A stretch of DNA of 64,000 bases. Origin: Vicingaceae bacterium (GTDB taxonomy: Bacteria; Bacteroidota; Bacteroidia; Flavobacteriales_E; Vicingaceae). This document shows positions 18,346 to 29,001 of this stretch, in pieces. The notes beneath the pieces were generated by a model, which was not told where the DNA came from, did no database searches, and saw only the letters and a program-made list of their open reading frames with translations. The stretch's first letter is position 1; every line of letters begins with the position of its first letter. The translations under genes and the position numbers were made by a program. The DNA lies in contig JAGYIE010000004.1 of NCBI GenBank assembly GCA_018402765.1, positions 1 to 64,000 on the forward strand, given 5' to 3'.

Positions 18346-18994
18346 ATGTCCAATAGTTTTTGTACAATTCCATAAATGTCTCTTTTGGGATTCTATGTTT
18401 ATCGTCATAAGCATGAATAGTGAAACCAGACAATTTATACTTGACTATCTTTTTTTGAAAATGTTCCATGTTTGAAAGGATAAATTCATCATCTGTGCCA
18501 TAGACAAAGTGAACTTTTTTTTTGTTTAGTATATCATTATCCTCCAACTCCTGAGGGATTAATCCTGCCCAGAGTATTAATCGAGATACCTTATATTTCG
18601 TGTTTGTTACAAATCTGCTTGCAGTTGCGGCCCCTTGGGAAAAACCAACTACGTTGATAGTGAGTTTTTCATAATTGTTAATTTTAAAGTGCTCTAAAAC
18701 TTGATTTAAATAGTTTATATAATCTTTGATCGCATCTGTTCGCTCATAACTTGTCATCCAGTTAGCTCCGACTCTTCCACTAAAACCACTGATATATGAA
18801 GTAGACAATCCTGCTGGAGCGATGATAAATGCTTTTTCAATGTCGCTAAAGCTTTTTATAAAGTATTCTGGTAATTGTGCATATCCGTGAAGTACTAACC
18901 AGACTTGTTTCGTCTCGTTTGTTAGGCTTCCTGATGTGATAATTTCAACTGTTTTTGAGATGTTAATTTTATGCTTTAATATTTCCGTATTCAT
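18344..18994 (-). CDS. Alpha/beta hydrolase of the phospholipase/carboxylesterase type
   Basis: A 216-residue single-domain serine hydrolase without a signal peptide. The LVLHGYAQLPEYF block carries the oxyanion region, VVGFSQGAAT holds the nucleophilic Ser, YGTDDEFI the acid and DDKHRIP the His, in the order expected of the YpfH/carboxylesterase-2 family. Substrate unknown; small esters or acylated proteins are plausible. It converges with gldN and is divergent from the ABC-F gene, whose start is 26 bases away. Confidence 0.8.
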   Translation of the reverse strand: MNTEILKHKINISKTVEIITSGSLTNETKQVWLVLHGYAQLPEYFIKSFSDIEKAFIIAPAGLSTSYISGFSGRVGANWMTSYERTDAIKDYINYLNQVLEHFKINNYEKLTINVVGFSQGAATASRFVTNTKYKVSRLILWAGLIPQELEDNDILNKKKVHFVYGTDDEFILSNMEHFQKKIVKYKLSGFTIHAYDDKHRIPKETFMELYKNYWT

Positions 18995-19008
18995 CGAGCT
19001 TGTTTTTA

Positions 19009-19016
19009 TATTTTTG
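19009..19016 (+). promoter_or_regulatory. -7 box giving a near-leaderless ABC-F transcript
   Basis: TATTTTTG fits TAnnTTTG and ends 4 bases before the ATG at 19021. Transcription would start at or next to the initiation codon, which supports this ATG over the upstream one at 19000. No -33 TTTG is seen. Confidence 0.45.
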
Positions 19017-19020
19017 CGGT

Positions 19021-20985
19021 ATGGTTGGAGTTAATAAAATTACACTAAGTTTTGCGGATCGTTTTCTGTTTAATAATGTTTCATTTATAATTAATAAGCA
19101 AGAGCGAATCGGGTTAGTTGGAAAAAATGGAGCTGGTAAATCTACAATGCTAAAAATATTAGCCGGAGTTCAGCAAGCTGATTCTGGTAATATTTCTACC
19201 CCTTCTGATTTTAGTCTCGGCTACTTACCTCAGGATATGGAATTCGAGGAGGGTAGAACAGTATGGGAAGAAGCTGCAACCGTATTTGCTAATTTGGCAA
19301 GAATTCAATTGAATATAAATGAAATAAATAATCAATTGGTTACTCGTGAAGACTATGAATCGGATAGTTATTTGCAGCTTTTAGATGATTTAACACACTT
19401 AAATGAACAGTTAATATTATTAGATGCTTCCAATATGGATGCTTCAATAGAACAGCTTCTTTTGGGGCTTGGATTTAAGAGAAGTGACTTTACAAGGCCA
19501 ACTTCAGAATTTAGTGGTGGATGGAGAATGAGAATAGAATTGGCGAAGATCTTATTAACCAATGCGAACCTTTTACTTTTGGATGAGCCAACAAATCATT
19601 TGGATATAGAGTCGATACAGTGGTTAGAAGATTTTCTTAAAGTATATGAGGGTGCAATAGTATTAATTTCGCACGATAGAGCATTTTTAGATAATGTTAC
19701 CAATAGAACAATTGAGATTTCTATTGGTAAAGTATATGATTATAAAGCTCCTTATACAAAGTATGTTCAACTTAGAAAGGAACGTAGAGAGCAAGAAATA
19801 GCTGCTTATAACAATCAGCAGAAGCAGATTAAGGATACTGAAGACTTTATTGATCGATTTAGATCTAAAGCTACTAAGGCTGTTCAAGTACAATCAAGAA
19901 TCAAACAATTGGATAAAATAGATCGAATTGAGATTGATGTGGAGGATACAGCTGCAATGCGTTTTTATTTTCCTCCCGCTCCGCGTTCTGGAAAAGTGGC
20001 GTTAGATATTATCGACGTCGGTAAGGCATACGGAGCAAAGCAAATTTTCAATCACGCAGAAATAAGTGTTGTGCGTGGTGAGAAAGTTGCTTTTGTTGGA
20101 AAGAATGGAGAGGGTAAATCTACTATGGTTAAGTTAATAGTAGGTTTAGAAAAGCACACTGGAGTTATTGAAATTGGTCATAATGTATCTTTGGGTTATT
20201 ATGCTCAAAATCAGTCGGATATTTTAGATGGAAACAAGACGCTGTTTGAGACTATTGATGATGAAGCGACTGGTGATATGCGTACTAAGGTAAGAGGGTT
20301 ACTTGGATCATTTTTATTTAGTGGGGAAGATGTAGATAAGAAAGTTAAAGTTCTTTCAGGTGGAGAAAGAGCAAGATTAGCTTTTTGTAAACTTTTACTA
20401 AAACCTATAAATTTATTAATTTTAGATGAGCCAACTAACCATTTAGATTTAAGATCTAAAGAGATATTAAAAGAGGCACTTCGAGCATATGATGGAGCTA
20501 TGATTGTTATTTCTCACGATAGAGATTTTTTACAAGGATTAACGGAGAAAGTTTATGAGTTTAAGGGTGGTTCTGTAAATCAACATATCGGTGATGTATA
20601 TGAATTTTTAAGAACCCGAAAAGTGCAATCGTTTAAAGAAATCGAAAAAGGCATAGGGGAGTCTATTAAAAAAGAAACTGTTAAGCCTTCTAGCAATGTG
20701 TCTACTCAGAATTTATTTGAGCTAAAGAAAGAATTAAAGAGAGAATGCAAAAGCTTAAAAAATACTGTTCAGAATTCAGAGAAGTTAATTGCCTCCTGTG
20801 AAGCTGTTGCTGAAAAATTGAATCATAGTTTACAAAATCCGTCCTTTTATAAGGACAAAGATTATGAAAAGGTCATGAAGGAATGGCAAGAGAATAATGC
20901 AAATTTAGAAGAAGTAATGAAGAAGTGGGAGTCCGCTATGGAATCCCTTGAAATAAAATCAGCCGAGCTTGAAAGGCTCGGCTGA
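19021..20985 (+). CDS. ABC-F family ATP-binding protein
   Basis: A soluble tandem ABC ATPase of the ribosome-associated ABC-F family. I take the ATG at 19021 (654 residues), since MVGVNKITLSFADR is the normal family start; the ATG at 19000 adds seven residues that overlap the -7 box. It has two Walker A motifs (GKNGAGKST and GKNGEGKST), two signature motifs (FSGGWRMR and LSGGERARL) and two LDEPTNHLD Walker B motifs, with the charged inter-domain linker between, and a coiled-coil tail from about residue 560. There are no membrane segments. Likely roles are translation quality control or antibiotic protection. The terminator hairpin includes its last codons. Confidence 0.92.
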   Translation: MVGVNKITLSFADRFLFNNVSFIINKQERIGLVGKNGAGKSTMLKILAGVQQADSGNISTPSDFSLGYLPQDMEFEEGRTVWEEAATVFANLARIQLNINEINNQLVTREDYESDSYLQLLDDLTHLNEQLILLDASNMDASIEQLLLGLGFKRSDFTRPTSEFSGGWRMRIELAKILLTNANLLLLDEPTNHLDIESIQWLEDFLKVYEGAIVLISHDRAFLDNVTNRTIEISIGKVYDYKAPYTKYVQLRKERREQEIAAYNNQQKQIKDTEDFIDRFRSKATKAVQVQSRIKQLDKIDRIEIDVEDTAAMRFYFPPAPRSGKVALDIIDVGKAYGAKQIFNHAEISVVRGEKVAFVGKNGEGKSTMVKLIVGLEKHTGVIEIGHNVSLGYYAQNQSDILDGNKTLFETIDDEATGDMRTKVRGLLGSFLFSGEDVDKKVKVLSGGERARLAFCKLLLKPINLLILDEPTNHLDLRSKEILKEALRAYDGAMIVISHDRDFLQGLTEKVYEFKGGSVNQHIGDVYEFLRTRKVQSFKEIEKGIGESIKKETVKPSSNVSTQNLFELKKELKRECKSLKNTVQNSEKLIASCEAVAEKLNHSLQNPSFYKDKDYEKVMKEWQENNANLEEVMKKWESAMESLEIKSAELERLG

Positions 20986-20989
20986 TTTT
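20955..20989. terminator. Bidirectional terminator overlapping the end of the ABC-F gene
   Basis: Perfect 14-bp inverted repeat (AAAATCAGCCGAGC and its complement) with a 7-base loop, followed by T-rich sequence. The left arm, the loop and part of the right arm are coding, and the stop codon 20983-20985 is inside the stem. It can also stop recQ transcription from the other side. Confidence 0.85.
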
Positions 20990-21005
20990 TCAGTTTTTTC
21001 TGGAA

Positions 21006-23204
21006 TTAATTGCCCAATTCAGATAAGAATTTAATACGCATTAGACGCAGTTCCTGCTCAGAATATACCCCTTCAAACTCCTCTACTGCATCTTCCATAG
21101 AATCGGTAGGCGTTTCTCTAAAGTAATCAAATATCTCTTCTTGGTATTCTTCGTCAAGCAGCTCACCAATGCAGTAGTCTAGATTTACTTTTGTACCTGA
21201 TTGAACAATATGCTCAATGTCTTCAAGTATTTCGTCTACAGACTTTCCTTTTGCTGATGCTATATCTTCAAGCGGTAACTTTCGGTCAACGCTTTGTATA
21301 ATATAAACCTTTAAACCTGATTTATTTACGACAGACTTAACCACCATATCGTCAGGCCTATCAATTTCATTTTCGTCTACATACTTACGGATAGCTTTAA
21401 TAAACTTGTCTCCAAATTTTTCTGCTTTGCCTTGACCAACCCCAGTAATGTTTGTCAATTCCTCCACTGATATTGGATAACGCGTTGCCATATCCTCTAA
21501 AGAGACATCTTGAAAAACAACATAAGGAGGTAAGTCTTCCTCTTTAGCAACCTTTTTTCTTAAATCTTTAAGAATGGAGTAAAGTTGATCATCTCCTGCT
21601 CCGCCTCCACCTTTTGGTGAGTTGTCTACATCTTTATCATTTCCCTCCTCACTGTAATCATGAGGTTTTACTAAATCAACCATTCCAGGTTTTTTTGTAA
21701 AATCTTTACCTTTTTTACTCACTTTTAAAACGCCGTAATTTTCTATTTCTTTAATTAAAAAACCATCAATAATACACTGTCGAATAATTGACTCCCAGTG
21801 TTTAGGGTCGTCACTGATCACGCTACCTTCGCCAAATAGTTTATGGGTTAAATGGCTGTAAGTTTTAATTTCGCTAATCTCCCTTCCTGCGATAAAATTA
21901 GAAATATATTTTGCTTTAAATCGTTCTTTTAAATCTAAAATAGTAGATAATAAAATAGTAACCTCGTGCTGTCCATCATACTTTTCTTTTGGGTTTAAGC
22001 AATTGTCACAATTTCCGCACGTTTCGTCTTTATATTCTTCTCCAAAATAGTGCAACAATTGTTTTCTTCTACAAACCGCTGTTTCGGCGTAAGAGACTGT
22101 TTCAAAAATTAATTGTCGACCAATTTCCTGCTCTGCTATAGGTTTTCCTTGCAGAAACTTTTCAAGCTTTTCTATGTCTTTGTATCTATAAAAGGCAATA
22201 CATTTCCCTTCTCCATCATCTCTACCTGCTCTGCCTGTTTCTTGATAGTATCCTTCTAAACTTTTTGGAATATCATGATGAATAACAAAGCGTACATCGG
22301 GTTTGTCAATACCCATTCCAAAAGCAATGGTTGCAACAATAACATCTGCCTCTTCCATCAAAAACATATCTTGATGTTTTGCTCTTGTATTTGCATCAAG
22401 TCCTGCATGATAGGCCAAGGCTTTAATGCCGTTAACTTGGAGAGTTTGTGCAATTTCTTCTACTTTTTTTCTACTTAGGCAATAGACAATTCCTGACTTA
22501 TTCATATTGGTCTTTATGAACCGAACAATTTGACTGCCGACGTCTCTTTTAGGCTGTACCTCATAATAGAGGTTCTTTCTATTAAAAGAGTCTTTAAACA
22601 CTTTAGCATCAGTCATCCCTAGATTTTTTTGGATATCTTGCTGTACTTTAGGCGTTGCAGTTGCTGTTAATGCAATAATTGGAACACGGTCAATTGATTC
22701 TATTATTGACCTTAATTTTCGATATTCCGGTCTAAAATCGTGACCCCATTCTGAGATACAGTGAGCTTCATCGATAGCGACAAAAGAGAGTTTAATCTGT
22801 TTTAAGAATTCGATATTCTCTTCTTTTGTTAATGTTTCTGGTGCAACGTATAGGAGCTTAGTCTTTCCGTCTAGTAAATCTTGTTTTACTTTTGTAGTCT
22901 CTGTTTTATTAAGAGAAGAATTCATGAAATGAACAATGCTGTCATCAGTAGCAAAACCTCTAAGTGCATCCACTTGATTTTTCATCAGTGCAATTAAAGG
23001 AGAAACTATAATAGCAGTTCCTTCAAAAATTAGAGCAGGTAATTGATAGCACATTGATTTTCCACCACCTGTTGGCATTATAACAAAGGTATCTTTTCTA
23101 TCAAGAATGTTTCTAATGATTAATTCTTGTTTTCCTTTAAACTTATTGAATCCGAAAAAATTTTTCAGTTCCTTGTGTATGTCCACTTTTTCAAGGGTTT
23201 GCAT
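21006..23204 (-). CDS. recQ: ATP-dependent DNA helicase RecQ
   Basis: A 3'-5' DNA helicase for recombination and fork repair. The 732-residue protein has Walker A MPTGGGKS (43-50), the DEAH box (145-148) followed by [16 protein letters not shown], motif [13 protein letters not shown], the RQC zinc ligands (CRRKQ...CGNCDNC), a winged-helix region, and a C-terminal HRDC domain ([19 protein letters not shown]). About 120 residues after the HRDC, with a helical repeat-like sequence, are usual in Bacteroidota RecQ. The gene is divergent from the kdsD-type gene. Confidence 0.95.
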   Translation of the reverse strand: MQTLEKVDIHKELKNFFGFNKFKGKQELIIRNILDRKDTFVIMPTGGGKSMCYQLPALIFEGTAIIVSPLIALMKNQVDALRGFATDDSIVHFMNSSLNKTETTKVKQDLLDGKTKLLYVAPETLTKEENIEFLKQIKLSFVAIDEAHCISEWGHDFRPEYRKLRSIIESIDRVPIIALTATATPKVQQDIQKNLGMTDAKVFKDSFNRKNLYYEVQPKRDVGSQIVRFIKTNMNKSGIVYCLSRKKVEEIAQTLQVNGIKALAYHAGLDANTRAKHQDMFLMEEADVIVATIAFGMGIDKPDVRFVIHHDIPKSLEGYYQETGRAGRDDGEGKCIAFYRYKDIEKLEKFLQGKPIAEQEIGRQLIFETVSYAETAVCRRKQLLHYFGEEYKDETCGNCDNCLNPKEKYDGQHEVTILLSTILDLKERFKAKYISNFIAGREISEIKTYSHLTHKLFGEGSVISDDPKHWESIIRQCIIDGFLIKEIENYGVLKVSKKGKDFTKKPGMVDLVKPHDYSEEGNDKDVDNSPKGGGGAGDDQLYSILKDLRKKVAKEEDLPPYVVFQDVSLEDMATRYPISVEELTNITGVGQGKAEKFGDKFIKAIRKYVDENEIDRPDDMVVKSVVNKSGLKVYIIQSVDRKLPLEDIASAKGKSVDEILEDIEHIVQSGTKVNLDYCIGELLDEEYQEEIFDYFRETPTDSMEDAVEEFEGVYSEQELRLMRIKFLSELGN

Positions 23205-23230
23205 GAAATGTTAGTTTAGCTATTTTAAAT

Positions 23231-23238
23231 TACTTTTG
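23231..23238 (+). promoter_or_regulatory. -7 box upstream of the arabinose-5-phosphate isomerase gene
   Basis: TACTTTTG fits TAnnTTTG in the recQ/kdsD intergenic region, about 60 bases before the ATG. The -33 element is weak. Confidence 0.4.
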
Positions 23239-23299
23239 CTTCACTAATTTACTATCATTTACAGTGTAATTTAGTCAAATAATAAAAAAATATAAAAAA

Positions 23300-24271
23300 A
23301 TGCCTTTAAAATCAACAGAGGATATAAAAAGAATAGCAAAAACAGTTTTAAAGAATGAGGCGGATGCATTACTTAAATTAGTTGATTATGTAGACGATAG
23401 CTTTGTAAAAAGTGTTCAGTTAATTTATGAATCCAAGGGTCGTGTGGTAATTACAGGAGTTGGGAAAAGTGCAATTATCGCTCAAAAAATAGTCGCTACC
23501 ATGAATTCTACTGGGACTCCATCTATTTACATGCACGCAGCTGATGCAATTCATGGAGATTTAGGGAATATACAACGGGATGATGTTGTCATTTGTATCT
23601 CAAAAAGTGGAAACACTCCTGAGGTGAAAGTATTACTACCTTTAATTAAGAATTTTGGAAATCCGATAATAGCCATTACGGGTAATCTTTCATCGGCTTT
23701 AGCAGATTCTGCAGATTATGTATTGAATTCCACTATTGAAGAGGAAGCATGTCCGAATAACCTTGCACCAACAACAAGCACTACTGCTCAGTTGGCAATT
23801 GGTGATGCTTTAGCTGTTTGTTTACTTGATATGAAATCATTTACTTCTAATGATTTTGCGAGATATCATCCAGGAGGAGCTTTAGGAAAGAAGCTATACT
23901 TGAGAGTAGGCGAAGTGGCAGATCAAAATGAGAAGCCTTTTGTCCTCCCGGGTGATGACTTAAATAAAGTAATTTTAGAGATATCATCTAAGCGATTAGG
24001 TGCAACTGCAGTCGTTGAAAATAATAAGCTTCTTGGTATTATAACTGATGGAGATTTGAGAAGAATGTTGTCGAAAGGAGAATCTTTCGAGCATATAAAA
24101 GCCATGGATATTATGTCATCCAATCCTAAGGTTACTGCTTATGATACCTTGGCTGTTGAAGCTCTTAAGTTGATGAAGACTAATCATATTTCACAATTGA
24201 TAGTTGAGAGAGAAGGAGTATATGTTGGTTTAATTCATTTACACGATTTGATTCGAGAAGGCATCATTTAA
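23300..24271 (+). CDS. kdsD: D-arabinose-5-phosphate isomerase (KdsD/KpsF family)
   Basis: Makes D-arabinose 5-phosphate from ribulose 5-phosphate, the first step to KDO for LPS. The 323-residue protein has an N-terminal SIS domain (RVVITGVGKSAIIAQKIVATMNSTGTPS, CISKSGNTPEV, and EEACPNNLAPTTSTTAQLA with the family Thr-Ser run) and two C-terminal CBS domains from about residue 205. Full length and ordinary. tatC follows after 31 bases but has its own -7 box. Confidence 0.95.
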   Translation: MPLKSTEDIKRIAKTVLKNEADALLKLVDYVDDSFVKSVQLIYESKGRVVITGVGKSAIIAQKIVATMNSTGTPSIYMHAADAIHGDLGNIQRDDVVICISKSGNTPEVKVLLPLIKNFGNPIIAITGNLSSALADSADYVLNSTIEEEACPNNLAPTTSTTAQLAIGDALAVCLLDMKSFTSNDFARYHPGGALGKKLYLRVGEVADQNEKPFVLPGDDLNKVILEISSKRLGATAVVENNKLLGIITDGDLRRMLSKGESFEHIKAMDIMSSNPKVTAYDTLAVEALKLMKTNHISQLIVEREGVYVGLIHLHDLIREGII

Positions 24272-24287
24272 ATACAGATATTACCCT

Positions 24288-24295
24288 TAAATTTG
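24288..24295 (+). promoter_or_regulatory. -7 box immediately before tatC
   Basis: TAAATTTG fits TAnnTTTG and ends 7 bases before the tatC ATG (24303), so the transcript would be leaderless or nearly so. Confidence 0.45.
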
Positions 24296-24302
24296 CCGAC
24301 TT

Positions 24303-25136
24303 ATGGTAGGTAAAACATCCCCTTACGACGAAGAGTTTTCTGACAAAGCTGAAATGTCATTTCTAGACCACCTAGAAGTTTTGCGTTGGCACCTAGTTAG
24401 GTCGGCTATTGCTGTTATGTTGTTTATGACCCTAGCTTTTGTTTTTAAAGGTTTTGTTTTTGATAAAATAATTTTAGCACCACAGTCTAGCGATTTTTTA
24501 ACATATAGATTATTTTGTGACTTGTCGCATTGGTTAGAACTTGGAAATAAATTATGTTTTGAGGATATATCGTTCAGTTTAATTAATATCGCGATGTCAG
24601 GCCAGTTTACAACACACATATTGGTCTCGGCAATAGCAGGATTTATAATGGCTTTCCCTTATATTTTAATAGAGGTATGGCGATTCATTAGTCCGGGCTT
24701 AAAAAAGTCTGAAAGAAGATCAGCAATGGCTTTAGTTTTTTGGGGAACAGTATTGTTTATGATTGGTGTTCTTTTTGGATATTATATTATAGCACCATTA
24801 TCCGTTCAATTTTTAGGGAATTACACAGTGAGCAGCGCTGTTTCAAACTCCATTAGTTTAAATTCATATATCAGCACACTAACCTCAATTGTAATTGCTT
24901 GTGCAATTGTGTTTCAATTACCGATTATAGTTTATTTCCTTTCTAAAGTTGGAATAATTACACCTCAATTAATGAAAACTTACAGAAGACATTCAATCGT
25001 AATTGTTTTAATATTATCTGCAATTATAACTCCTCCAGACATTACCAGTCAGATTTTAGTAGCTATACCACTTGTGTTTTTATATGAACTTAGTATTTTC
25101 ATATCAAGGATGGTCGTAAGAAAAAGTACTATTTAA
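24303..25136 (+). CDS. tatC: Twin-arginine translocase subunit TatC
   Basis: Inner-membrane receptor for folded proteins with twin-arginine signals. The 277-residue protein begins with the cytoplasmic EMSFLDHLEVLRWHLVRS motif, has six hydrophobic segments, the family GFIMAFPYILIEVWRFISPGL block, and the ITPPDITSQILVAIPL segment near the end. The loop between the first and second helices is longer than in E. coli TatC, as in other Bacteroidota. No tatA is in this window. Confidence 0.95.
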   Translation: MVGKTSPYDEEFSDKAEMSFLDHLEVLRWHLVRSAIAVMLFMTLAFVFKGFVFDKIILAPQSSDFLTYRLFCDLSHWLELGNKLCFEDISFSLINIAMSGQFTTHILVSAIAGFIMAFPYILIEVWRFISPGLKKSERRSAMALVFWGTVLFMIGVLFGYYIIAPLSVQFLGNYTVSSAVSNSISLNSYISTLTSIVIACAIVFQLPIIVYFLSKVGIITPQLMKTYRRHSIVIVLILSAIITPPDITSQILVAIPLVFLYELSIFISRMVVRKSTI

Positions 25137-25146
25137 ACTATAAACT

Positions 25147-25494
25147 ATGAGCGAATCAGTTAATGAATTCAATGCCTACAGAGCCAAAATGAATGATAAG
25201 ATTTTAGCTGCTGACAACAAAGTGTTAAAACGTCTATTCAATTTAGATACCAATACCTATTCTGGTGGCGCTTTAGATGTAAAAACTAAAGAATTACTGG
25301 GGCTGGTTGCCTCTATGGTTTTGCGATGTGATGACTGTATTAAGTATCATTTGGGAAAAGCGCATGATGAAGGAGTTACATCAGAGCAAATTTTTGAAGT
25401 CTTTGCTATTGCTAACATAGTTGGGGGAACTATTGTGATTCCTCATACCAGACGTGCGGTTGAATATTGGGAAGAATTAACCAACAAGAAGTAA
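25147..25494 (+). CDS. Carboxymuconolactone decarboxylase (CMD/AhpD-like) family protein
   Basis: A 115-residue all-helical protein of the CMD/AhpD fold. The CxxC is in LRCDDCIKYHLGKAHDEGV with the downstream His in place, so a thiol-redox or peroxidase-partner role is more likely than lactone decarboxylation. It begins 10 bases after tatC and is probably in its operon. No substrate can be assigned. Confidence 0.85.
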   Translation: MSESVNEFNAYRAKMNDKILAADNKVLKRLFNLDTNTYSGGALDVKTKELLGLVASMVLRCDDCIKYHLGKAHDEGVTSEQIFEVFAIANIVGGTIVIPHTRRAVEYWEELTNKK

Positions 25495-25542
25495 GCTATT
25501 ACTACTGATTTTTATTACATTTATTTTTTTCTTATTAGTTCA

Positions 25543-28002
25543 ATGATTTCGCTTCGGCTGCCACACATTATATGTCTTCTTTTTGTTTTAGGATTTGGTA
25601 GCTTGAATGCTCAAAAAACACTAGTGAAAGGAGTTGTCTTAGATGCAAAAACAAATGAACCTTTACCGTTTGTAAATATTATTTTTAAAAATTCTAAAAC
25701 GGGTACAACTACGGATATAGATGGCAACTATATTTTAGATACCTATTATGCTACAGACTCATTAACAGCCTCCTTTATAGGGTACAATTCATCTACCAAA
25801 TTTGTAAAACGAGATGTTTCTCAAACGATTAATTTCGAATTAAATACAGGAGGAGGTGTCTCTATCGGAGAAGTTACTGTTACTTATAAAGGTAATCCAG
25901 CCCATGTTATTCTAGATCGTATTATCGCTTTAAAGGATGTAAATAACAGAGAGAAATATGATGCTTATGAATATGAGGTTTATAATAAGGTAGAATTTGA
26001 TTTGAACAATATCTCTGATGAATTTATGGATCGCAGAGTATTTAAGAATCTTGATTTTATATTTGATTTCATGGACAGTACTACTAGCGATAAAAAGTAC
26101 TTACCTATGTTCATGACTGAATCTCTATCTGATTATTATTATAGAAGAGATCCTAAGTCTGAAAGAGAGTTAATTAAAGCAACCAAAGTGTCAGGGGTTT
26201 CTAACCAAAGTATTTCTCAATTTTTAGGTGACATGTACCAGAATGTTAATGTGTATGAGAATTACATTGGAGTATTTGGAAAATCTTTCGTAAGTCCAAT
26301 TGCAGATTTTGGAAAGCGATTTTACAAGTATTACTTACTGGATTCCATGGTAGTCGATGGTAGCTTCTGCTATGAAATTAAGTTTGAGCCAAAACAAATA
26401 CAAGAGCCTGTTTTTAGCGGTACTATGTGGATTAATGATACAACCTATGCGATTAAAAGAATTGAGGCTAGCATAAACGATAATGCGAATATTAACTTCA
26501 TTAATGGATTCTCTGTAGAGCAACGCTACAAAAAAGTTGATGGAGAATATTGGATGTTAGCAAAAGATAAACTGGTAGTGGATTTTACAGTAGCAAAAAA
26601 CTCTATGGGGTTATATGGGAGGAAAACTACCACATACAAAGATTTTCTAATTAATGAACTCAAGCCCGATGAAATGTTTAATGGGCTGGAGCGAGTAGTT
26701 GTCGAACAAGGTGCAAATGAGAAAGGCGAAGCTTATTGGAATGAAAATCGTCATGACACCTTAGCCGAGAATGAACAGAACATTTATAAGATGGTAGATT
26801 CGGTTAAGAATGTGCCGGCTTTTAGAACCTTTATAGATGTAGTTCAACTCGTTTTTACAGGATATAAAGAGGTTGGTTTATTTGAAATTGGACCTTATTT
26901 TAATGCCTACAGTTTTAACAAGGTAGAAGGTCATCGGTTTAGGGTAGGTGGGCGAACCAGTAATAGCTTTAGCACTAATTTAATGGTGGAAGGCTATCTT
27001 GCTTATGGTCTAAAAGATATGGAGTTTAAATACGGAGGAGGATTGTTATATTTTCTTTCAAAGGACCCTAGACATTCCGTAAGCTTTAATTATTCAAAAG
27101 ATGTAGAGCAGTTAGGTTTAAGTCAGAATGCATTTAGTGAAGACAATATTCTTTCTTCCGTACTTAGAAGAAATCCAAATGACAAACTTACAGGTGTAGA
27201 GGAGTTTAAAATTGGAACTGAGCGATTCTGGTTTAATGGATTTTCAACTGACTTGACAGTTACCAATAGGAATATGGTGCCGCTAGGAAGTATTAAGTAT
27301 AATTTACCAGATGCTGCAGGAGGCACTTCAGTAAGTTCAATTCAAACAACAGAGGTAGGAATAAGGACTAGATTCGCCTATCAAGAAGCATTTGTGTCGG
27401 GTGAGTTCGATAGAATAAGTCTAGGGACTGATTATCCTATTTTAGAGCTAAGTCTTGGTTTTGGTTTGAAAGATGTATTGGGAGGAGATTATGATTACAC
27501 GAAGGCGGTCCTATCGCTATCGGATAATATAAAGTTAGGTACCTTCGGAAGGACGAATGTAAAACTTCAAGCAGGTAAATATTGGGGAACACTTCCTTTT
27601 CCTGTATTGGAAATACACAATGGAAACGAAACCTATTTCTTTGATAACTCTGCTTTTAATTTAATGAACTTCTTTGAGTTTATTAGTGATCAGTATGCTA
27701 GTGCAATGGTAACCCATCATTTTGAAGGATTTTTTTTAAATAAGATCCCTTTGATGCGAAAATTAAAGTGGAGAGAGGTAGTTACAGGAAGAGCAGTTAT
27801 CGGAAGTTTGCAAGACAAGAATAAACAAACCTTGGCGCTTCCATCAAATATTGAACTAGAGGAGCCGTATTTGGAAACGGCAGTTGGTATTGAAAATATA
27901 TTCAAAATTATACGAGTGGATGCATTATGGCGTTTAACACATCTTGACCGTCCAGATATTCAAAAGTTCGGAATTCGTGCTACTTTTGAAATACAATTTT
28001 AG
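25543..28002 (+). CDS. DUF5686-like outer-membrane protein with carboxypeptidase-regulatory-like domain
   Basis: An 819-residue exported protein. A signal peptide (about residues 1-23) is followed by a CarboxypepD_reg-like domain ([18 protein letters not shown]...[12 protein letters not shown]), then a long middle domain beginning [24 protein letters not shown] (here [20 protein letters not shown]), and a C-terminal half rich in alternating aromatic strands, ending IRATFEIQF, typical of a beta-barrel. This is the arrangement of the DUF5686 family common in Bacteroidota. Function unknown. lptB follows after 13 bases. Confidence 0.82.
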   Translation: MISLRLPHIICLLFVLGFGSLNAQKTLVKGVVLDAKTNEPLPFVNIIFKNSKTGTTTDIDGNYILDTYYATDSLTASFIGYNSSTKFVKRDVSQTINFELNTGGGVSIGEVTVTYKGNPAHVILDRIIALKDVNNREKYDAYEYEVYNKVEFDLNNISDEFMDRRVFKNLDFIFDFMDSTTSDKKYLPMFMTESLSDYYYRRDPKSERELIKATKVSGVSNQSISQFLGDMYQNVNVYENYIGVFGKSFVSPIADFGKRFYKYYLLDSMVVDGSFCYEIKFEPKQIQEPVFSGTMWINDTTYAIKRIEASINDNANINFINGFSVEQRYKKVDGEYWMLAKDKLVVDFTVAKNSMGLYGRKTTTYKDFLINELKPDEMFNGLERVVVEQGANEKGEAYWNENRHDTLAENEQNIYKMVDSVKNVPAFRTFIDVVQLVFTGYKEVGLFEIGPYFNAYSFNKVEGHRFRVGGRTSNSFSTNLMVEGYLAYGLKDMEFKYGGGLLYFLSKDPRHSVSFNYSKDVEQLGLSQNAFSEDNILSSVLRRNPNDKLTGVEEFKIGTERFWFNGFSTDLTVTNRNMVPLGSIKYNLPDAAGGTSVSSIQTTEVGIRTRFAYQEAFVSGEFDRISLGTDYPILELSLGFGLKDVLGGDYDYTKAVLSLSDNIKLGTFGRTNVKLQAGKYWGTLPFPVLEIHNGNETYFFDNSAFNLMNFFEFISDQYASAMVTHHFEGFFLNKIPLMRKLKWREVVTGRAVIGSLQDKNKQTLALPSNIELEEPYLETAVGIENIFKIIRVDALWRLTHLDRPDIQKFGIRATFEIQF

Positions 28003-28015
28003 AAGCCTAAATATT

Positions 28016-28753
28016 ATGAAATTAAGAGCCGAGAATATTATCAAAAAATACAAAAAGCGAACAGTCGTAAAAGGTGTTTCTGTAGAAGTGGAGCAAGGGG
28101 AGATCGTAGGATTACTTGGGCCAAACGGAGCGGGTAAAACAACTTCTTTTTATATGATGGTTGGCTTGGTTACTCCAAATGAAGGAAAGATCTTTTTGGA
28201 TGGTGATGATATCACATCATTACCAATGTACAAGAGGGCTCAGAGAGGTGTTGGATATCTTGCTCAAGAGGCATCCGTTTTTAGAAAATTGTCTGTTGAA
28301 GATAATATTAAAGCTATTTTAGAGATGACTAAACTATCTAAAAAGGAGCAAGCAGATAAGTTAGAAAGTTTACTAGACGAGTTTAGTCTGCATCATGTTA
28401 GAAAAAATAGAGGAGATCTATTGTCTGGAGGAGAACGCCGCAGATGCGAGATTGCTCGATGCCTTGCTACTGACCCAAAATTTATTTTATTAGATGAGCC
28501 TTTCGCTGGAGTAGACCCTATTGCAGTAGAGGATATTCAAGGTATTGTGGCAGGTTTGAAAAAGAGAAATATCGGAATTTTGATTACCGACCACAATGTG
28601 CAAGAGACTCTAGCTATTACAGATAGAGCCTACTTGCTTTTTGAGGGCAATATTTTGAAAGCAGGAACAGCAGAAGAGCTGGCTGCAGATGAGCAAGTTC
28701 GAAAAGTTTATTTAGGTAAGAACTTCGAACTAAAGAAACCTAAAGTTAACTAA
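28016..28753 (+). CDS. lptB: LPS export ABC transporter ATP-binding protein LptB
   Basis: The ATPase that powers LPS extraction by LptFG. The start is the ATG at 28016 (245 residues, [20 protein letters not shown]); an earlier in-frame ATG at 27944 falls inside the previous gene. Walker A is GPNGAGKTT, the Q-loop region is [20 protein letters not shown] (characteristic of LptB), the signature is [16 protein letters not shown], and Walker B is [15 protein letters not shown]. The 3' end overlaps the end of the convergent purS by 4 bases. Confidence 0.96.
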   Translation: MKLRAENIIKKYKKRTVVKGVSVEVEQGEIVGLLGPNGAGKTTSFYMMVGLVTPNEGKIFLDGDDITSLPMYKRAQRGVGYLAQEASVFRKLSVEDNIKAILEMTKLSKKEQADKLESLLDEFSLHHVRKNRGDLLSGGERRRCEIARCLATDPKFILLDEPFAGVDPIAVEDIQGIVAGLKKRNIGILITDHNVQETLAITDRAYLLFEGNILKAGTAEELAADEQVRKVYLGKNFELKKPKVN

Positions 28754-29001
28754 GCTTCCACTATTTCAAATTCAAAGCTCTCCATTAATTGGTTAGCTAG
28801 TATTTTTTTACATGCCTCTTCAACTTTACTAGATGCAGTAGCTTTATCAGCAGCTTCTATTTCTAGAGTGATATGTTTTCCAATTCGAACATTTTCTATT
28901 TCACTTAGATTTAAGTTTTTTAAGCTAGAGGTTACGGCTTTCCCTTGTGGATCTAATAATGCCTTTAATGGCATGATGTCTATTTCGGCTTTAAATTTCA
29001 T
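28750..29001 (-). CDS. purS: Phosphoribosylformylglycinamidine synthase subunit PurS
   Basis: The small dimeric subunit of the PurSQL complex in purine synthesis. The 83-residue protein starts [20 protein letters not shown], has the [20 protein letters not shown] centre, and ends in FEFEIVEA, all as expected of PurS. Its start overlaps the pssA end by 11 bases. purQ and purL are not in the window. Confidence 0.88.
   Translation of the reverse strand: MKFKAEIDIMPLKALLDPQGKAVTSSLKNLNLSEIENVRIGKHITLEIEAADKATASSKVEEACKKILANQLMESFEFEIVEA

Noticed and set aside
27944..28015. Upstream ATG for lptB that would add 24 residues
   Set aside because: The extension lies inside the preceding DUF5686-like gene and does not resemble LptB; the ATG at 28016 gives the normal start.
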